A DNA stretch of 8,497 bases, taken from the NCBI GenBank assembly GCA_017964755.1, contig JAGCRI010000202.1, positions 1 to 8,497 on the forward strand. Direction: 5' to 3'. Position 1 is the stretch's first letter, and each line of letters begins with the position of its first letter. A program made the position numbers and the translations under genes. Source of the stretch: Bacteroidales bacterium (GTDB taxonomy: Bacteria > Bacteroidota > Bacteroidia > Bacteroidales > WCHB1-69). Below are positions 1 through 6,936 of this stretch, in pieces. The notes under the pieces were generated by a model, which saw only the letters and a list, made by a program, of their open reading frames with translations, did not search any database and was not told the DNA's origin.

Positions 1-573
1 CGTATTTGGTTGAAACCCCAGAAATTCAGCCACAACCGGGCTCTTCAAAATTTCCATTTTGTCTGGAGCCACTCTATTTTCAGGCTTGTCCAATATCTGC
101 GGTTGCTTGAAATGACGTTCAAAATATTGGGTGCTGATGTTGCGGTCAAGTGTCCTGACACTCCACATCTCATCAGAAGCAGTTTGAAGATACCAGCGGG
201 CGGCAATAGGGTCTTCCACCCGCAAAGTGGTAAGAATGTGTGTCCACGTCAAATTGTGCAATCGCGATTGCACAAGTTGTATATCACTATATGTCAGATA
301 AAAAGACTTGAAATACTGAAGATTCCGGACACTCCAGCCGCGTCCGTATGCTCGTGTCAATTCAGCCGACAAAGTTTTAATGAGCTGTTTGCCATATTCC
401 GCGCGCTCTTTGCCTTTCTGCTCCTGTTCCACAATACGCCGCCCGATGTGCCAATATGTGTCAATCATCACGGCGTTCACTCCGCTGTATGCGACAGCAC
501 GTCCCTGCTCAACGATTTTCTTCACATCGTTGATAAAAGAGTTTTCTGTAGTTTGTGTGAGTTCTGATTTCAT
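1..573 (-). CDS. YhcG/DUF1016-family PDDEXK nuclease, N-terminal part (runs off left edge)
   Basis: Reading the minus strand from the ATG at 573-571 gives 191 uninterrupted codons that reach base 1, so the C-terminus lies outside the window. An in-frame TAG at 588-586 limits the start. The protein shows the DUF1016 N-terminal (winged-helix-like) pattern: VNAVMIDTYWHIGRRIVEQE at about residues 32-51, RAEYGKQLIKTLSAELT at 57-73, YGRGWSVRNLQYFKSFYL at 76-93, LTWTHILTTLRVED at 108-121 and MWSVRTLDRNISTQYFER at 136-153. KSPVVAEFLGFQPNT at 177-191 is where the C-terminal PDDEXK nuclease domain normally begins, so no catalytic residue is visible here. Family members are predicted DNA nucleases, often found near restriction or other defence genes; what this copy acts on is unknown. 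It is divergent from rpsA. A perfect 22-bp palindrome lies inside the gene at 254-275. Family assignment is firm; a defence role is inference. Confidence 0.9.
   Translation of the reverse strand, partial: MKSELTQTTENSFINDVKKIVEQGRAVAYSGVNAVMIDTYWHIGRRIVEQEQKGKERAEYGKQLIKTLSAELTRAYGRGWSVRNLQYFKSFYLTYSDIQLVQSRLHNLTWTHILTTLRVEDPIAARWYLQTASDEMWSVRTLDRNISTQYFERHFKQPQILDKPENRVAPDKMEILKSPVVAEFLGFQPNT
254..275. repeat. Perfect 22-bp palindrome inside the nuclease gene
   Basis: The arms TTGTGCAATCG (254-264) and CGATTGCACAA (265-275) are exact reverse complements with no spacer. The segment encodes roughly QLVQSRLHNL between two conserved blocks of the DUF1016 N-terminal domain. It could be a protein-binding site, a cruciform or mRNA hairpin, or simply a coding coincidence. 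Confidence 0.85.
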
Positions 574-638
574 AAATCGCAAACGCTATGGTTAATAATC
601 GTTAAGTTTTATGCCATTCAATCTTTATTTTCCATTTG

Positions 639-670
639 CAAAAATAACATTTCTATTTCAATTTTTCCAA
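639..670 (-). promoter_or_regulatory. Putative Bacteroidota-type promoter for the nuclease gene
   Basis: On the minus strand, TATTTTTG (646-639) matches the Bacteroidota -7 consensus TAnnTTTG. TTGG (670-667) sits 20 bases upstream, near where the -33 TTTG element is expected. This would give a 5' leader of roughly 55-60 bases before the ATG at 573. The -7 match is good and the -33 match is partial. Confidence 0.45.
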
Positions 671-855
671 TATCTCATCGGCATTTATTGTCATCTTGCA
701 GAAAGAGAACCATTTCTTGCCCAAATCCTGAATTGTGTGCATCTAAAATTTTTTACTCTATAACCTACCGAAATGATATTTTTTCAACCGGTTATTATGA
801 AAATGTCCGTGTATGCCTGACAAGAATTTTTTATTGACAATCTTGTTTGTCTTAG

Positions 856-886
856 TCTGAACTAAAAGAATTTTTTTGTACTTTTG
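856..886 (+). promoter_or_regulatory. Putative rpsA promoter
   Basis: TACTTTTG at 879-886 fits the TAnnTTTG -7 box of the Bacteroidota primary sigma factor. The -33 region is weak: TCTG at 856-859 lies 19 bases upstream. Transcription would start near 891-894, giving a leader of about 95 bases before the rpsA ATG, long enough for regulatory structure. TTGACA at 834-839 is too far away to act as a -35 for this box. Confidence 0.6.
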
Positions 887-958
887 CACTCCAATTCAAA
901 AGAGGCTCTTTGTTTTGGGATATCAATAACTAACCTCATTGTATAACCTTAAAAAACA

Positions 959-982
959 ATGGTTTGCGAAAGCAAACGGTAA
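959..982 (+). promoter_or_regulatory. rpsA leader hairpin within a 7-codon upstream ORF
   Basis: GTTTGC (962-967) and GCAAAC (972-977) form a perfect 6-bp stem capped by GAAA (968-971), a GNRA tetraloop. The same bases lie in a short frame starting at the ATG at 959 (MVCESKR) and ending at TAA 980-982, six bases before the rpsA ATG. An A-rich tract (951-958) precedes the mini-ORF, as is usual for Bacteroidota starts. Ribosomal protein S1 represses its own mRNA in E. coli through structure in the rpsA leader, so a role in control of rpsA translation is a reasonable inference. Whether the mini-ORF is translated is unknown. Confidence 0.45.
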
Positions 983-988
983 AAATTT

Positions 989-3019
989 ATGGCAGAAGAA
1001 TTAATTAACAATCAGGAGGAACAGGCTCCGGAAATGGAATCTGCAGTGGAACAGAATGTTGAAGCAGCGGCTCCGGCAGTTGAAGAGAAAGTGGCTGAAG
1101 AACCAGCTGCAGTAGAAAACGAACCGGTTGAAGAACCGGCAGTGGCTGTTGAGGAACCGGCAAAGGAAGAGGCAGCAGAAACTGTTGCTGAAGAACTCCC
1201 GACAGAAGCAAGCAAACCGCGTAAAATGCGCGAAATCGAGAACGTCTATGGTTCCCTTGAAAATTTCAACTGGGACAATCTTGACAAGAAAGGCCACGCC
1301 TATTCAGCAGAAGAGGCAGCTAAAATGACGGAACAGTACACAAAGTCATTCAAGTCAATTGACGAACAGGCTGTTATTATGGGTACTGTGGTTTCTTTCA
1401 ACTCACGCGAAGTTGTCGTCAATATCGGTTTCAAATCAGACGGTGTTATCCCGGCTTCTGAACTCCGTTACAAGACCGACCTCAAAATCGGTGATGAGAT
1501 CGAGGTTTATGTTGAAAGCCAGGAAGACGCAAACGGTCAGCTCCAGCTTTCACACAAAAAAGCCCGTATGCTCAAATCGTGGCAGCGTGTCAACGAGGCT
1601 TACGAATCACAGGAAGTGGTTACAGGTTATGTCAAATGTAGAACAAAAGGCGGCTTGATAGTTGACGTGTTCGGCATTGAGGCGTTCCTGCCAGGTTCAC
1701 AAATTGACGTTAAGCCAATCCGCGATTACGACGTGTTTGTTGACAAGACAATGGAATTCAAAGTTATCAAGATTAACCACGAATACAAGAATGTCGTTGT
1801 CTCTCACAAGGCCATCATTGAAGACGAACTTGAAGCCCAGAAAGCTGAAATTATCGCCAAACTCGAAAAAGGCCAGATTCTGGAAGGTACAGTCAAGAAT
1901 ATTACCGGTTACGGTGTGTTCGTTGACCTCGGAGGCGTTGACGGTCTTATCCACATTACAGATCTTTCATGGGGCCGTATTATTCATCCGGAAGAAATCG
2001 TACAGCTTGACCAGAAAATCAATGTCGTTATCCTTGATTTCGACGAGAATAAGAAACGTATCGCTCTCGGCCTGAAACAGCTCACCCCGCATCCGTGGGA
2101 TGCCCTTGACCCGAACCTCAAAGTCGGTGACAAAGTCAAAGGTAAAGTTGTTGTCATCGCTGACTACGGCGCATTCCTCGAAATCATGCCAGGCGTTGAA
2201 GGTCTTATCCATGTTTCAGAAATGTCATGGTCGCAGCACCTCCGCACAGCACAGGATTTCCTCAAGGTTGGTGACGAAGTTGAGGCAGTTCTCCTTACCC
2301 TCGACCGCGAGGAGAGAAAAATGTCGCTCGGTATCAAGCAGCTTATTCCTGACCCGTGGACAAACATCGCTGAAAAATATCCGGTCGGCTCAAAACACAC
2401 TGCTATTGTCAGAAACTTCACAAACTTCGGTATCTTTGTCGAGCTTGAAGAGGGCGTTGACGGTCTTATTCACATTTCAGACCTCTCATGGTCGAAGAAG
2501 ATCAAACATCCTGCAGAGTTCACTAAAATCGGTGAAAATATTGATGTTGTCGTTCTCGACGTCAATGTTGAAGACCGCCGCTTGAGCCTCGGACACAAGC
2601 AGCTTGAAGAGAATCCGTGGGATGTGTTTGAAACCACGTTCACTGTCGGTTCTGTTCACGAAGGTACTATCATCAGCCAGACTGACAAGGGTGTCATCGT
2701 TTCGTTGCCTTACGGAATCGAAGGTTTCGCTTTCAACCGCGCACTTCTTAAAGAAGACGGCACAACAGCTAAAATTGATGAAACTCTTCCATTCAAAGTC
2801 GTTGAATTTTCAAAAGAAAACAGAAAAATCAACCTTTCTCATACTAAGACTTGGCAGGAGACCAAGGAAGATGAGGAAAAGAGAATAAAGGACGAAGAGA
2901 AACAGAAGGCAAAAGAAATCGCCAAGATTAACGAAAGCTCGGAAAAAGCTACCCTCGGTGACCTCGAAGCCCTTAAAAATCTCAAGGAAGATCTCGAAAA
3001 ACAAGAGGCAGGAAAATAA
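989..3019 (+). CDS. rpsA: 30S ribosomal protein S1
   Basis: This 676-residue protein carries six S1 RNA-binding (OB-fold) repeats at about residues 126-192, 209-274, 295-364, 380-451, 466-538 and 553-619. Repeats 3 to 5 show the classic GxFVxL...GVDGLIHISDLSW pattern, for example GYGVFVDLGGVDGLIHITDL at 307-326. S1 binds mRNA on the small subunit and helps unwind it for initiation. Compared with the 557-residue E. coli protein there is an extra N-terminal tail (about 9-76) made almost only of E, A, P and V, and a charged, probably helical C-terminal tail (620-676). The ATG at 989 follows an AAAAATTT tract and no Shine-Dalgarno, as expected for the phylum. The gene has its own promoter and terminator, so it is probably monocistronic. 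Identification is secure; the role of the acidic tail is unknown. Confidence 0.97.
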   Translation: MAEELINNQEEQAPEMESAVEQNVEAAAPAVEEKVAEEPAAVENEPVEEPAVAVEEPAKEEAAETVAEELPTEASKPRKMREIENVYGSLENFNWDNLDKKGHAYSAEEAAKMTEQYTKSFKSIDEQAVIMGTVVSFNSREVVVNIGFKSDGVIPASELRYKTDLKIGDEIEVYVESQEDANGQLQLSHKKARMLKSWQRVNEAYESQEVVTGYVKCRTKGGLIVDVFGIEAFLPGSQIDVKPIRDYDVFVDKTMEFKVIKINHEYKNVVVSHKAIIEDELEAQKAEIIAKLEKGQILEGTVKNITGYGVFVDLGGVDGLIHITDLSWGRIIHPEEIVQLDQKINVVILDFDENKKRIALGLKQLTPHPWDALDPNLKVGDKVKGKVVVIADYGAFLEIMPGVEGLIHVSEMSWSQHLRTAQDFLKVGDEVEAVLLTLDREERKMSLGIKQLIPDPWTNIAEKYPVGSKHTAIVRNFTNFGIFVELEEGVDGLIHISDLSWSKKIKHPAEFTKIGENIDVVVLDVNVEDRRLSLGHKQLEENPWDVFETTFTVGSVHEGTIISQTDKGVIVSLPYGIEGFAFNRALLKEDGTTAKIDETLPFKVVEFSKENRKINLSHTKTWQETKEDEEKRIKDEEKQKAKEIAKINESSEKATLGDLEALKNLKEDLEKQEAGK

Positions 3020-3052
3020 TCCTCATACATATTATATATTATTTAATATCGT

Positions 3053-3080
3053 AAAGACCGCTTTTAGCGGTCTTTTTTTT
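3053..3080 (+). terminator. Intrinsic terminator of rpsA
   Basis: AAAGACCGC (3053-3061) pairs perfectly with GCGGTCTTT (3067-3075) around a TTTTA loop, and the T run continues to 3080. It lies 34 bases after the rpsA stop and separates rpsA from the acpP operon. Confidence 0.95.
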
Positions 3081-3108
3081 GCAAAAACAGATGCCTGATA
3101 ATGTGCAA

Positions 3109-3139
3109 ATGCTAACAAATCTTAATGAATGTTAAGCAT
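3109..3139. repeat. Imperfect inverted repeat upstream of acpP
   Basis: ATGCTAACA (3109-3117) mirrors TGTTAAGCAT (3130-3139) except for one extra base, with a 12-base spacer. It lies about 90 bases upstream of the acpP -7 box, outside the rpsA terminator. It could be an operator for the fatty acid operon, but no known regulator motif is recognised and it may be chance in AT-rich DNA. Confidence 0.3.
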
Positions 3140-3229
3140 TGTGAAAATATAATATATTGATAATCAAATAATTGTATTTCAAAAGGCAAAAATAAAGCTG
3201 AAAAATGGTTATCATACAAAAAAAAGTAG

Positions 3230-3237
3230 TATTTTTG
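3230..3237 (+). promoter_or_regulatory. Putative -7 box of the acpP-fabF-rnc-rlmD promoter
   Basis: TATTTTTG matches TAnnTTTG and is followed by CAC, as in the rpsA promoter. No good -33 TTTG is seen 19-21 bases upstream; the region is TGGTT at 3206-3210. Transcription would begin around 3243, giving a leader of only about 20 A-rich bases before the acpP ATG. Confidence 0.55.
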
Positions 3238-3263
3238 CACGTTTAACTTTAAAAACCAAATCT

Positions 3264-3500
3264 ATGGCAGAAATTATTGAAAAAGTTCAAGAAGTAATTG
3301 CAGAAAAACTTAGTGTTGAACCAGCAGAAGTTACTTTAGACAAAAGTTTTAATGATTTAGGAGCTGACTCATTGGATACAGTTGAGTTAATACTTGAATT
3401 TGAAAAGGCCTTTGGCGTTTCCATTCCTGACGAAGATGCGGAGAAAATCGCAACAGTCGGTGATGCCGTCAAATATATTGAAGACCACGTACAACAATAA
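3264..3500 (+). CDS. acpP: Acyl carrier protein
   Basis: This 78-residue acidic helical protein carries the growing acyl chain in type II fatty acid synthesis. The motif GADSLDTVELILEFEKAF (33-50) contains Ser36, the site for the 4'-phosphopantetheine arm, at the usual position, and the length is typical. FabF, encoded 5 bases downstream, is one of its direct partners, so the pair is almost certainly co-transcribed and matched in dose. The first half of the gene uses AT-ending codons (ATT, GAA, TTA, AGT) much more than the second half and the following genes; this may keep the start region unstructured in a highly expressed mRNA. The ATG at 3264 is preceded by an A-rich tract and no Shine-Dalgarno. 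Identification is secure. Confidence 0.97.
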   Translation: MAEIIEKVQEVIAEKLSVEPAEVTLDKSFNDLGADSLDTVELILEFEKAFGVSIPDEDAEKIATVGDAVKYIEDHVQQ

Positions 3501-3505
3501 TCCGG

Positions 3506-4750
3506 ATGGAGTTAAAAAGGGTTGTCGTAACCGGTATTGGTGCGCTGACTCCGATAGGTAACAATGTTCCCGATTTTTGGGATGCTCTGATTAATGGAGT
3601 TAGCGGTGCCGGTGAAATTACATATTTCGACACTGAAAATTTCAAGACAAAAATCGCGTGCGAGTTAAAAGGTTTCAATATCCTTGATTTTATTGATGCC
3701 AAATTGGCGAGGAGAATGGACCCGTGCTCGCATTATGCTGTTGTCGCGTCTGCTGAGGCGTTGTCTGACAGCGGTTTGCAGTTGGATTCTGAAGATCGTG
3801 GAAGGATAGGGGTTGTGATGGGTTCCGGTGTCGGTGGCTTTGCGGCGGCGACAGAGAGTGCCCGCACCTTGATTGCCGACAACAACATACCGCGGTTCAG
3901 CCCGTTTCTGATCCCGCGTGTGGTGAGCGATTCGATAGTTGGAAATATATCAATACAGTTTGACCTTCGTGGTCCTAATTTTGTGGTCTCGTCTGCATGT
4001 GCCTCTGCTGCTAATGCCATTGTGGAAGCCTGCAATCTCATTATGCTCGGCAAAGCTGATGTTGTGCTTTCAGGCGGCTCTGAGGCTTGTATCGTTCCTG
4101 AAACAGTGGCAGGCTTTATGGCTATGCACGCCCTTTCAGCGCGTAATGACGACCCCAAGACTGCTTCAAGGCCTTTTGATGTTGGCCGTGACGGTTTTGT
4201 GATAGGGGAGGGGGCCGCAACTCTCGTGCTTGAGGAGTATGGGCATGCAGTCGCCCGCGGAGCCAAGATATATGCTGAACTTGCGGGGTACGGCTTGACT
4301 GCAGACGCTTACCATATCACCGCCCCACATCCAGAAGGGAACGGTGCCTACGAAGCTATGCGAATAGCCCTCGCCGACACACGGCTGAAACCGGAAGATA
4401 TCGACTATATCAATATGCACGGAACCTCAACCCAGCAGGGCGATATTTCTGAATGCAAGGCTATTGAACGCCTTTTTGGAGACCATGCCTTGAATATGGT
4501 GCTTAATTCCACAAAATCCATGACAGGGCATTTGCTTGGCGCCGGTGCTGCTGTCGAGTCAGTGATTACGGTCTTAGCACTTGAAAATGGAGTGATGCCG
4601 CCAACGATCAACCAGTTTGAACGTGACCCGCAAATTAATCCGGAGTGGAATTTGGCTGCCAACGCACCAGTGAAAAGGGAAATTCATACTGCGTTGTGCA
4701 ATTCATTCGGGTTCGGTGGACATAATGTATCTTTGTTGTTTAAAAAATAA
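3506..4750 (+). CDS. fabF: Beta-ketoacyl-ACP synthase II
   Basis: This 414-residue condensing enzyme elongates acyl-ACP with malonyl-ACP. The thiolase-fold catalytic residues are all present and shifted by two from E. coli FabF: Cys165 in VSSACASAAN, His305 in NMHGTSTQQGD, Lys337 and His342 in NSTKSMTGHLLGAGAAVE. The C-terminal NSFGFGGHNVSL (399-410) contains the gating GFGG loop, with His where E. coli has Thr. The N-terminal VVVTGIGALTPIGN (6-19) is the family start, so the ATG at 3506 is right; it lies 5 bases after the acpP stop, which suggests translational coupling. FabF is preferred over FabB because of the motif spacing and the acpP-fabF linkage. Nothing is missing. Confidence 0.96.
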   Translation: MELKRVVVTGIGALTPIGNNVPDFWDALINGVSGAGEITYFDTENFKTKIACELKGFNILDFIDAKLARRMDPCSHYAVVASAEALSDSGLQLDSEDRGRIGVVMGSGVGGFAAATESARTLIADNNIPRFSPFLIPRVVSDSIVGNISIQFDLRGPNFVVSSACASAANAIVEACNLIMLGKADVVLSGGSEACIVPETVAGFMAMHALSARNDDPKTASRPFDVGRDGFVIGEGAATLVLEEYGHAVARGAKIYAELAGYGLTADAYHITAPHPEGNGAYEAMRIALADTRLKPEDIDYINMHGTSTQQGDISECKAIERLFGDHALNMVLNSTKSMTGHLLGAGAAVESVITVLALENGVMPPTINQFERDPQINPEWNLAANAPVKREIHTALCNSFGFGGHNVSLLFKK

Positions 4751-4761
4751 TCCTCTTCCAA

Positions 4762-5490
4762 GTGTGGTTTCATTTTAAGAGATGGAAATCTGATGAGGAC
4801 AGACGTTTGGCTGAATACATGACCAATGTGTTCGGCTGTGAGCCTGTCAATATTAACTTGTATAAGATTGCCTGCACACACCGCTCTGTCGCGGGCAAAA
4901 ACAATGTTGACGGCAAAATCAGTAACGAGCGTCTTGAATATCTTGGCGATGCCGTGTTGAGTGTCATTGTGGCTGATTTCCTGTTCAAGAAATATCCCCT
5001 TGCTTCTGAAGGAACCCTCACGGAACTGCGTTCCAAACTCGTGAGCCGCAAGCGTCTGAACTCGCTTTCCATGAAAATCGGCCTGCACACCCTTTTGCAG
5101 ATTGAACCGCATGTGTTTGCAAAATCAGCTGACGGTGACGCTTTTGAGGCTGTGGTCGGGGCAATATATCTCGATAAGGGATTTGAAAAGACAAAAAAGA
5201 TAATTTTAAATAATATATTGCTTACGCATCTTGACATTGAGACTGTTTTGGCGGAAGATGACAATTACAAAAGCAAAGTGCTCACATGGTTGCAAAAGCA
5301 CCATAAGACTTTTGAGTTTGTCCATAGTGTTGTTGAACATGATAACAGATGGCATCTCTACAAGTCGCAAATTATGGTAGAAGGTGATGTTTATGGTGAG
5401 GGCTCAGGTTATACGCTGAAACAGGCGGATCAGGATGCGGCCGAGAAGGCATGGCAATTTATATCAGAAAAATATGGGAAGAAAGAATAG
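4762..5490 (+). CDS. rnc: Ribonuclease III
   Basis: This 242-residue endonuclease cuts double-stranded RNA, including the rRNA precursor. The RNase III domain (about 20-160) holds the signature NERLEYLGDAVL (55-66) with Glu57, Glu60 and Asp64, and GDAFEAVVGAIYLD (125-138) with Asp126 and Glu129, matching E. coli E38, E41, D45, D114 and E117. A double-stranded RNA-binding domain follows (about 168-236), ending in the usual Ala-rich helix QADQDAAEKAWQFI. The start is read as GTG at 4762, 11 bases after fabF; the next in-frame ATG is at 4819 and would remove a basic N-terminal segment that other Bacteroidota homologues appear to have. The gene ends inside the start of rlmD. Identification is secure; the start is likely. 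Confidence 0.95.
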   Translation: MWFHFKRWKSDEDRRLAEYMTNVFGCEPVNINLYKIACTHRSVAGKNNVDGKISNERLEYLGDAVLSVIVADFLFKKYPLASEGTLTELRSKLVSRKRLNSLSMKIGLHTLLQIEPHVFAKSADGDAFEAVVGAIYLDKGFEKTKKIILNNILLTHLDIETVLAEDDNYKSKVLTWLQKHHKTFEFVHSVVEHDNRWHLYKSQIMVEGDVYGEGSGYTLKQADQDAAEKAWQFISEKYGKKE

Positions 5491-6886
5491 GGAGCCTGTT
5501 GAGGTTAAGGATCTGCTTATAACTGATGCTGGTGCGGAAGGCATGGCTGTCGCCAAACTTGACGGCCTGACAATATTTGTCCCTTTTGCGGTGCCGGGAG
5601 ACGTTGTTGATGTGCAGCTTATCAAGAAAAAGAAATCGTATGCGGAAGCCCGTGTTACGCGTGTGGTTAAGCCATCCGAAGAACGTTGTGAGGCACGTTG
5701 TACACATTTCGGATTGTGCGGCGGATGCAAATGGCAGATAATGCCGTATGAAAAACAGCTCTTCTATAAACAGAAGCAGGTGGAAGATGCATTCAAGCAT
5801 ATCGGCAAATTCGATTTTCCTGAACTTCAGCCGATTATAGCTTCCGAAAAACAATATTTCTACAGAAACAAGCTGGAATATACATTCTCATGCCTCCGTT
5901 GGCTTTCTGACTCTGACAATGCTTTACGTGAGGCTGGTGAGCCTGTTGAAACTGATGCTCTCGGCTTCCATATCCCCGGCAAGTTCGATAGGGTACTCGA
6001 TATTGATAATTGTTACCTGCAGGAAGAACCGAGTAACTCCATCAGGCTCGCTCTCAGAAAATTCGCCAAAGAAAACAATCTTTCTTTCTATAATATCAGG
6101 GCACATGAGGGGCTGCTGCGAAACGTGGTTATTCGCAAATCTTCCACAAACGAGCTTATGGTCATTATGATTTTTTCGCGTTATGACGATGATGCCCGTT
6201 CGGTGATGGAATTTCTGGCGGATAATTTTCCACAGATTACCTCATTGCTATATATCGTTAATGATAAATACAATGATTCTTTCACTGATTTGGAGGTGAA
6301 TGTTTTTAAGGGGGAGGCGTTCATTTACGAGAAGATGGATGAGCTGAGGTTCAAAATAGGGCCGGTGTCGTTCTTCCAGATCAATACGGCGCAGGCTTGC
6401 CGATTGTATTCGGTAGCCCGCGAGTTTGCGGAAATCAAAGGGACAGATGTTGTGTATGACCTTTACACAGGCACAGGCACAATCGCAAATTTTGTGGCGC
6501 GCGATGCCTGCAAAGTCATTGGCATAGAGTATGTCGAATCGGCAATAGATGACGCACGCGTAAATTCAGCTGTTAATGGTATAAGCAATACTGTTTTCTA
6601 TGCTGGTGATATGGCAAAAGTGCTGACAAAAGAGTTTGTTGATGAAAACGGCCGGCCGGATGTTGTCATTACCGACCCGCCGCGTGCAGGAATGGCGCCG
6701 AAGGTGGTGCAGACTCTTCTCGACATCGAGCCGGAACGCATCGTGTATGTCAGCTGCAATCCTGCAACGCAAGCCCGCGACCTGACTCTGCTTGACCAGA
6801 AATACAGGGTGGTGAAGGTGCAGCCTGTGGATATGTTTCCGCAAACCCACCACGTTGAAAATGTTGTGCTTTTGGTAAAAAGGTGA
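5474..6886 (+). CDS. rlmD: 23S rRNA (uracil-5-)-methyltransferase, RlmD/RumA family
   Basis: This 470-residue SAM-dependent enzyme of the TrmA/RlmC/RlmD family makes 5-methyluridine in RNA. Residues about 8-65 form a TRAM RNA-binding domain. CTHFGLCGGC gives Cys76, Cys82 and Cys85 with the 4Fe-4S spacing C-x5-C-x2-C, and Cys180 (DNCYL) is the likely fourth ligand. The methyltransferase domain shows FFQIN (Gln302), the SAM loop DLYTGTGTIANF (329-340), DPPRAG (401-406), the nucleophile Cys428 in YVSCNPATQARDL, and the likely general base Glu462 in HHVEN. The ATG at 5474 overlaps rnc by 17 bases and fits the family N-terminus; an ATG at 5435 would add 13 residues and deepen the overlap. With rnc it forms an rRNA-maturation pair. 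The family is certain; U1939 of 23S rRNA as the target is by homology, and another uridine is possible. Confidence 0.92.
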   Translation: MGRKNREPVEVKDLLITDAGAEGMAVAKLDGLTIFVPFAVPGDVVDVQLIKKKKSYAEARVTRVVKPSEERCEARCTHFGLCGGCKWQIMPYEKQLFYKQKQVEDAFKHIGKFDFPELQPIIASEKQYFYRNKLEYTFSCLRWLSDSDNALREAGEPVETDALGFHIPGKFDRVLDIDNCYLQEEPSNSIRLALRKFAKENNLSFYNIRAHEGLLRNVVIRKSSTNELMVIMIFSRYDDDARSVMEFLADNFPQITSLLYIVNDKYNDSFTDLEVNVFKGEAFIYEKMDELRFKIGPVSFFQINTAQACRLYSVAREFAEIKGTDVVYDLYTGTGTIANFVARDACKVIGIEYVESAIDDARVNSAVNGISNTVFYAGDMAKVLTKEFVDENGRPDVVITDPPRAGMAPKVVQTLLDIEPERIVYVSCNPATQARDLTLLDQKYRVVKVQPVDMFPQTHHVENVVLLVKR

Positions 6887-6906
6887 TTTTGCAAGGAAAT
6901 AATGTT

Positions 6907-6914
6907 TAATTTTG
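6907..6914 (+). promoter_or_regulatory. Putative -7 box for the glycosyltransferase gene
   Basis: TAATTTTG matches TAnnTTTG in the 50-base gap after rlmD, and the following CA resembles the rpsA and acpP promoters. The nearest upstream TTTG (6888-6891) is only 15 bases away, shorter than the usual 19-21, so the -33 element is poor. The leader would be about 15-20 bases. Read-through from rlmD is also possible, since no terminator is seen in the gap. Confidence 0.4.
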
Positions 6915-6936
6915 CATTCCATATAGATAAATTGTT

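Larger units (their letters stand above)
574..988. other. Divergent intergenic region between the nuclease gene and rpsA
   Basis: These 415 AT-rich bases hold no convincing gene. They contain a minus-strand -7 box for the nuclease gene (646-639), a plus-strand -7 box for rpsA (879-886) and the rpsA leader. Between them are weak symmetric motifs: AACCGGTT at 786-793 flanked by TTTTCA/TGAAAA (781-786 and 798-803), and two TGACAA copies at 818 and 835. None of these matches an operator I recognise. Confidence 0.6.

Noticed and set aside
10..567. 185-codon plus-strand frame
   Set aside because: It is the antisense shadow of the DUF1016 nuclease, whose minus-strand reading shows clear family motifs.
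781..803. AACCGGTT palindrome with TTTTCA/TGAAAA flanks upstream of rpsA
   Set aside because: It is short, the two symmetries are not centred on each other, and no known operator matches. Listed only as part of the intergenic description.
834..839. TTGACA as a sigma70-type -35 for rpsA
   Set aside because: It is 39 bases before the -7 box at 879, and Bacteroidota primary promoters do not use TTGACA spacing.
1001..1297. Several minus-strand frames opposite the start of rpsA
   Set aside because: They arise because the repetitive E/A/P/V codons of the S1 tail leave few stops on the other strand.
5435..5473. Upstream ATG for rlmD adding 13 residues
   Set aside because: It would lie deep inside the rnc RNA-binding domain, and the extra residues do not resemble the family N-terminus. 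The ATG at 5474 gives the expected start.
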